This document shows positions 63,495-64,000 of a DNA stretch of 64,000 bases, in pieces. Every line of letters starts with the position of its first letter. Position 1 is the first letter of the stretch. The position numbers were made by a program, and so were the translations under genes. The notes under the pieces were generated by a model, which ran no database searches, was not told where the DNA came from, and was given only the letters and a program-made list of their open reading frames with translations. Source of the stretch: Pediococcus parvulus. Lineage in GTDB: Bacteria; Bacillota; Bacilli; Lactobacillales; Lactobacillaceae. The stretch is from positions 1 through 64,000 of the forward strand of contig NZ_BJWE01000005.1 of the NCBI RefSeq assembly GCF_007990205.1, written 5' to 3'.

Positions 63495-63625
63495 GTCCTT
63501 TTGAGTTCGTTTGTGTATCACTTTTTTAGTCGATTTTCTAACCAAATATCCACAATGCCGTTTCGCCGCAGATTAGCGACCCAAACTTTTTTTATTTATT
63601 TGAAAGCCTTCCCACTTTGGGTACA

Positions 63626-63671
63626 AAAAAAGGATTATGACAAAAACTAAATTTTTGTCATGATCCTTTTG
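63626..63671 (-). terminator. Terminator of the partial gene at the window end
   Basis: AAAAGGAT-ATGACAAAAA pairs with TTTTTGTCAT-ATCCTTTT, with a run of seven T following on the minus strand. Confidence 0.88.
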
Positions 63672-63699
63672 CTTAAATTTTTATTATGTCGATCAAACT

Positions 63700-64000
63700 T
63701 TATTGAAGTGCTGTAACTACTTCAAGTGTTGCTGAGAAATAATTCTTTTTTTCAATCTTCTTTGGCAATTGTTTAGCCGTCTTCTTTTGCAAACTAGTGT
63801 ATTTCATTGTTTTTGCTGCAAAGTTAACCGGAGCAGTAAAGGCCGTATTGGTGTAACTATGAACAGCTCTTCCAGTCAAAGTGTAAACAGCTGTAATCTT
63901 CTTACGTTTGTTAAAGAAATTCAATTGTTTCTTTAACGCGTTTTTTGTCACGCTATCTTTGCTGATTTTATAAGTTTGTGCTAACCGCCATGGCACTCGG
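63700..64000 (-). CDS. C-terminal part of an exported-type protein (runs off the window)
   Basis: At least 98 C-terminal codons, open to the window edge, so the start is probably outside. Very basic and Lys/Thr-rich (KKQLNFFNKRKKITAVYTLT, then GRAVHSYTNTAFTAPVNF), ending SATLEVVTALQ. Alternating hydrophobic pattern suggests beta strands as in surface or wall-associated domains. No family recognised. Confidence 0.6.
   Translation of the reverse strand, partial: RVPWRLAQTYKISKDSVTKNALKKQLNFFNKRKKITAVYTLTGRAVHSYTNTAFTAPVNFAAKTMKYTSLQKKTAKQLPKKIEKKNYFSATLEVVTALQ

Overview
The window looks like a chromosomal segment of a low-GC lactic acid bacterium of the family Lactobacillaceae. The reasons are the strong AGGAGG-type ribosome binding sites, the intrinsic terminators, an ackA-pta pair, a lysine-riboswitch operon for the acetylated diaminopimelate (DAP) route, a sufCDSUB cluster, an nrdDG pair, and many DHA2-type multidrug MFS exporters (six MFS loci in 64 kb). 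Genus cannot be fixed from sequence reading alone. No rRNA, tRNA, CRISPR array, phage or insertion sequence was seen.

Layout. 0.3-5.5 kb: an MFS exporter, then purB divergent from purA-guaC (IMP/AMP/GMP interconversion). 5.5-9.1 kb: a MarR regulator, a YihY membrane protein, a DHA2 exporter and perR. 9.2-12.5 kb: a hairpin repeat element, ackA-pta, and nagB with two NagR-type operators. 12.7-15.7 kb: a TPP riboswitch, a thiamine-binding protein and a ThiXYZ-like ABC importer. 15.8-18.8 kb: two small proteins, an undescribed structured intergenic region, a MerR/reductase divergent pair and a cold-shock gene. 19-21.5 kb: a membrane-anchored EndA-like nuclease with companions. 21.6-24.5 kb: tandem duplicated MFS genes, the second broken by a TGA. 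24.6-35.2 kb: two more repeat copies, then the lysine riboswitch operon lysA-dapH-dapL-dapA-dapB-patA-asd facing aspartate kinase-dapF; together they give a complete aspartate-to-meso-DAP/lysine route apart from the housekeeping steps. 35.3-42.3 kb: an MFS/DUF4811 pair, an L,D-transpeptidase, GNAT, TetR and an ABC exporter. 42.3-54.4 kb: an accessory zone of small genes and decaying genes (truncated histidine kinase, frameshifted toxin-antitoxin pair, frameshifted secreted protein), a MarR/MFS operon and a serine hydrolase. 54.5-60.6 kb: the suf Fe-S assembly operon with a stop-interrupted VIT/Ccc1-like transporter gene just upstream. 60.6-63.5 kb: nrdDG preceded by two NrdR-box-like palindromes. 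The window ends inside an unknown exported-type protein.

Most notable. (1) Three copies of a ~120-nt hairpin element have a constant core and arms of constant length but different sequence; in copies 1 and 3 the two arms remain complementary to each other. Copies sit at the 3' ends of pta and asd, and exactly these two genes drift toward G-rich, C-poor codon use as they approach the element. (2) A ~260-bp intergenic region at 16.5-16.75 kb folds on paper into a multibranched structure bounded by an inverted repeat, and no known RNA family was recognised. (3) Several operators can be read directly: MerR, NagR, NrdR, a 22-bp palindrome before a MarR/MFS operon, and a PerR-like box. (4) Gene decay is clustered; some of the homopolymer frameshifts could be sequencing errors.
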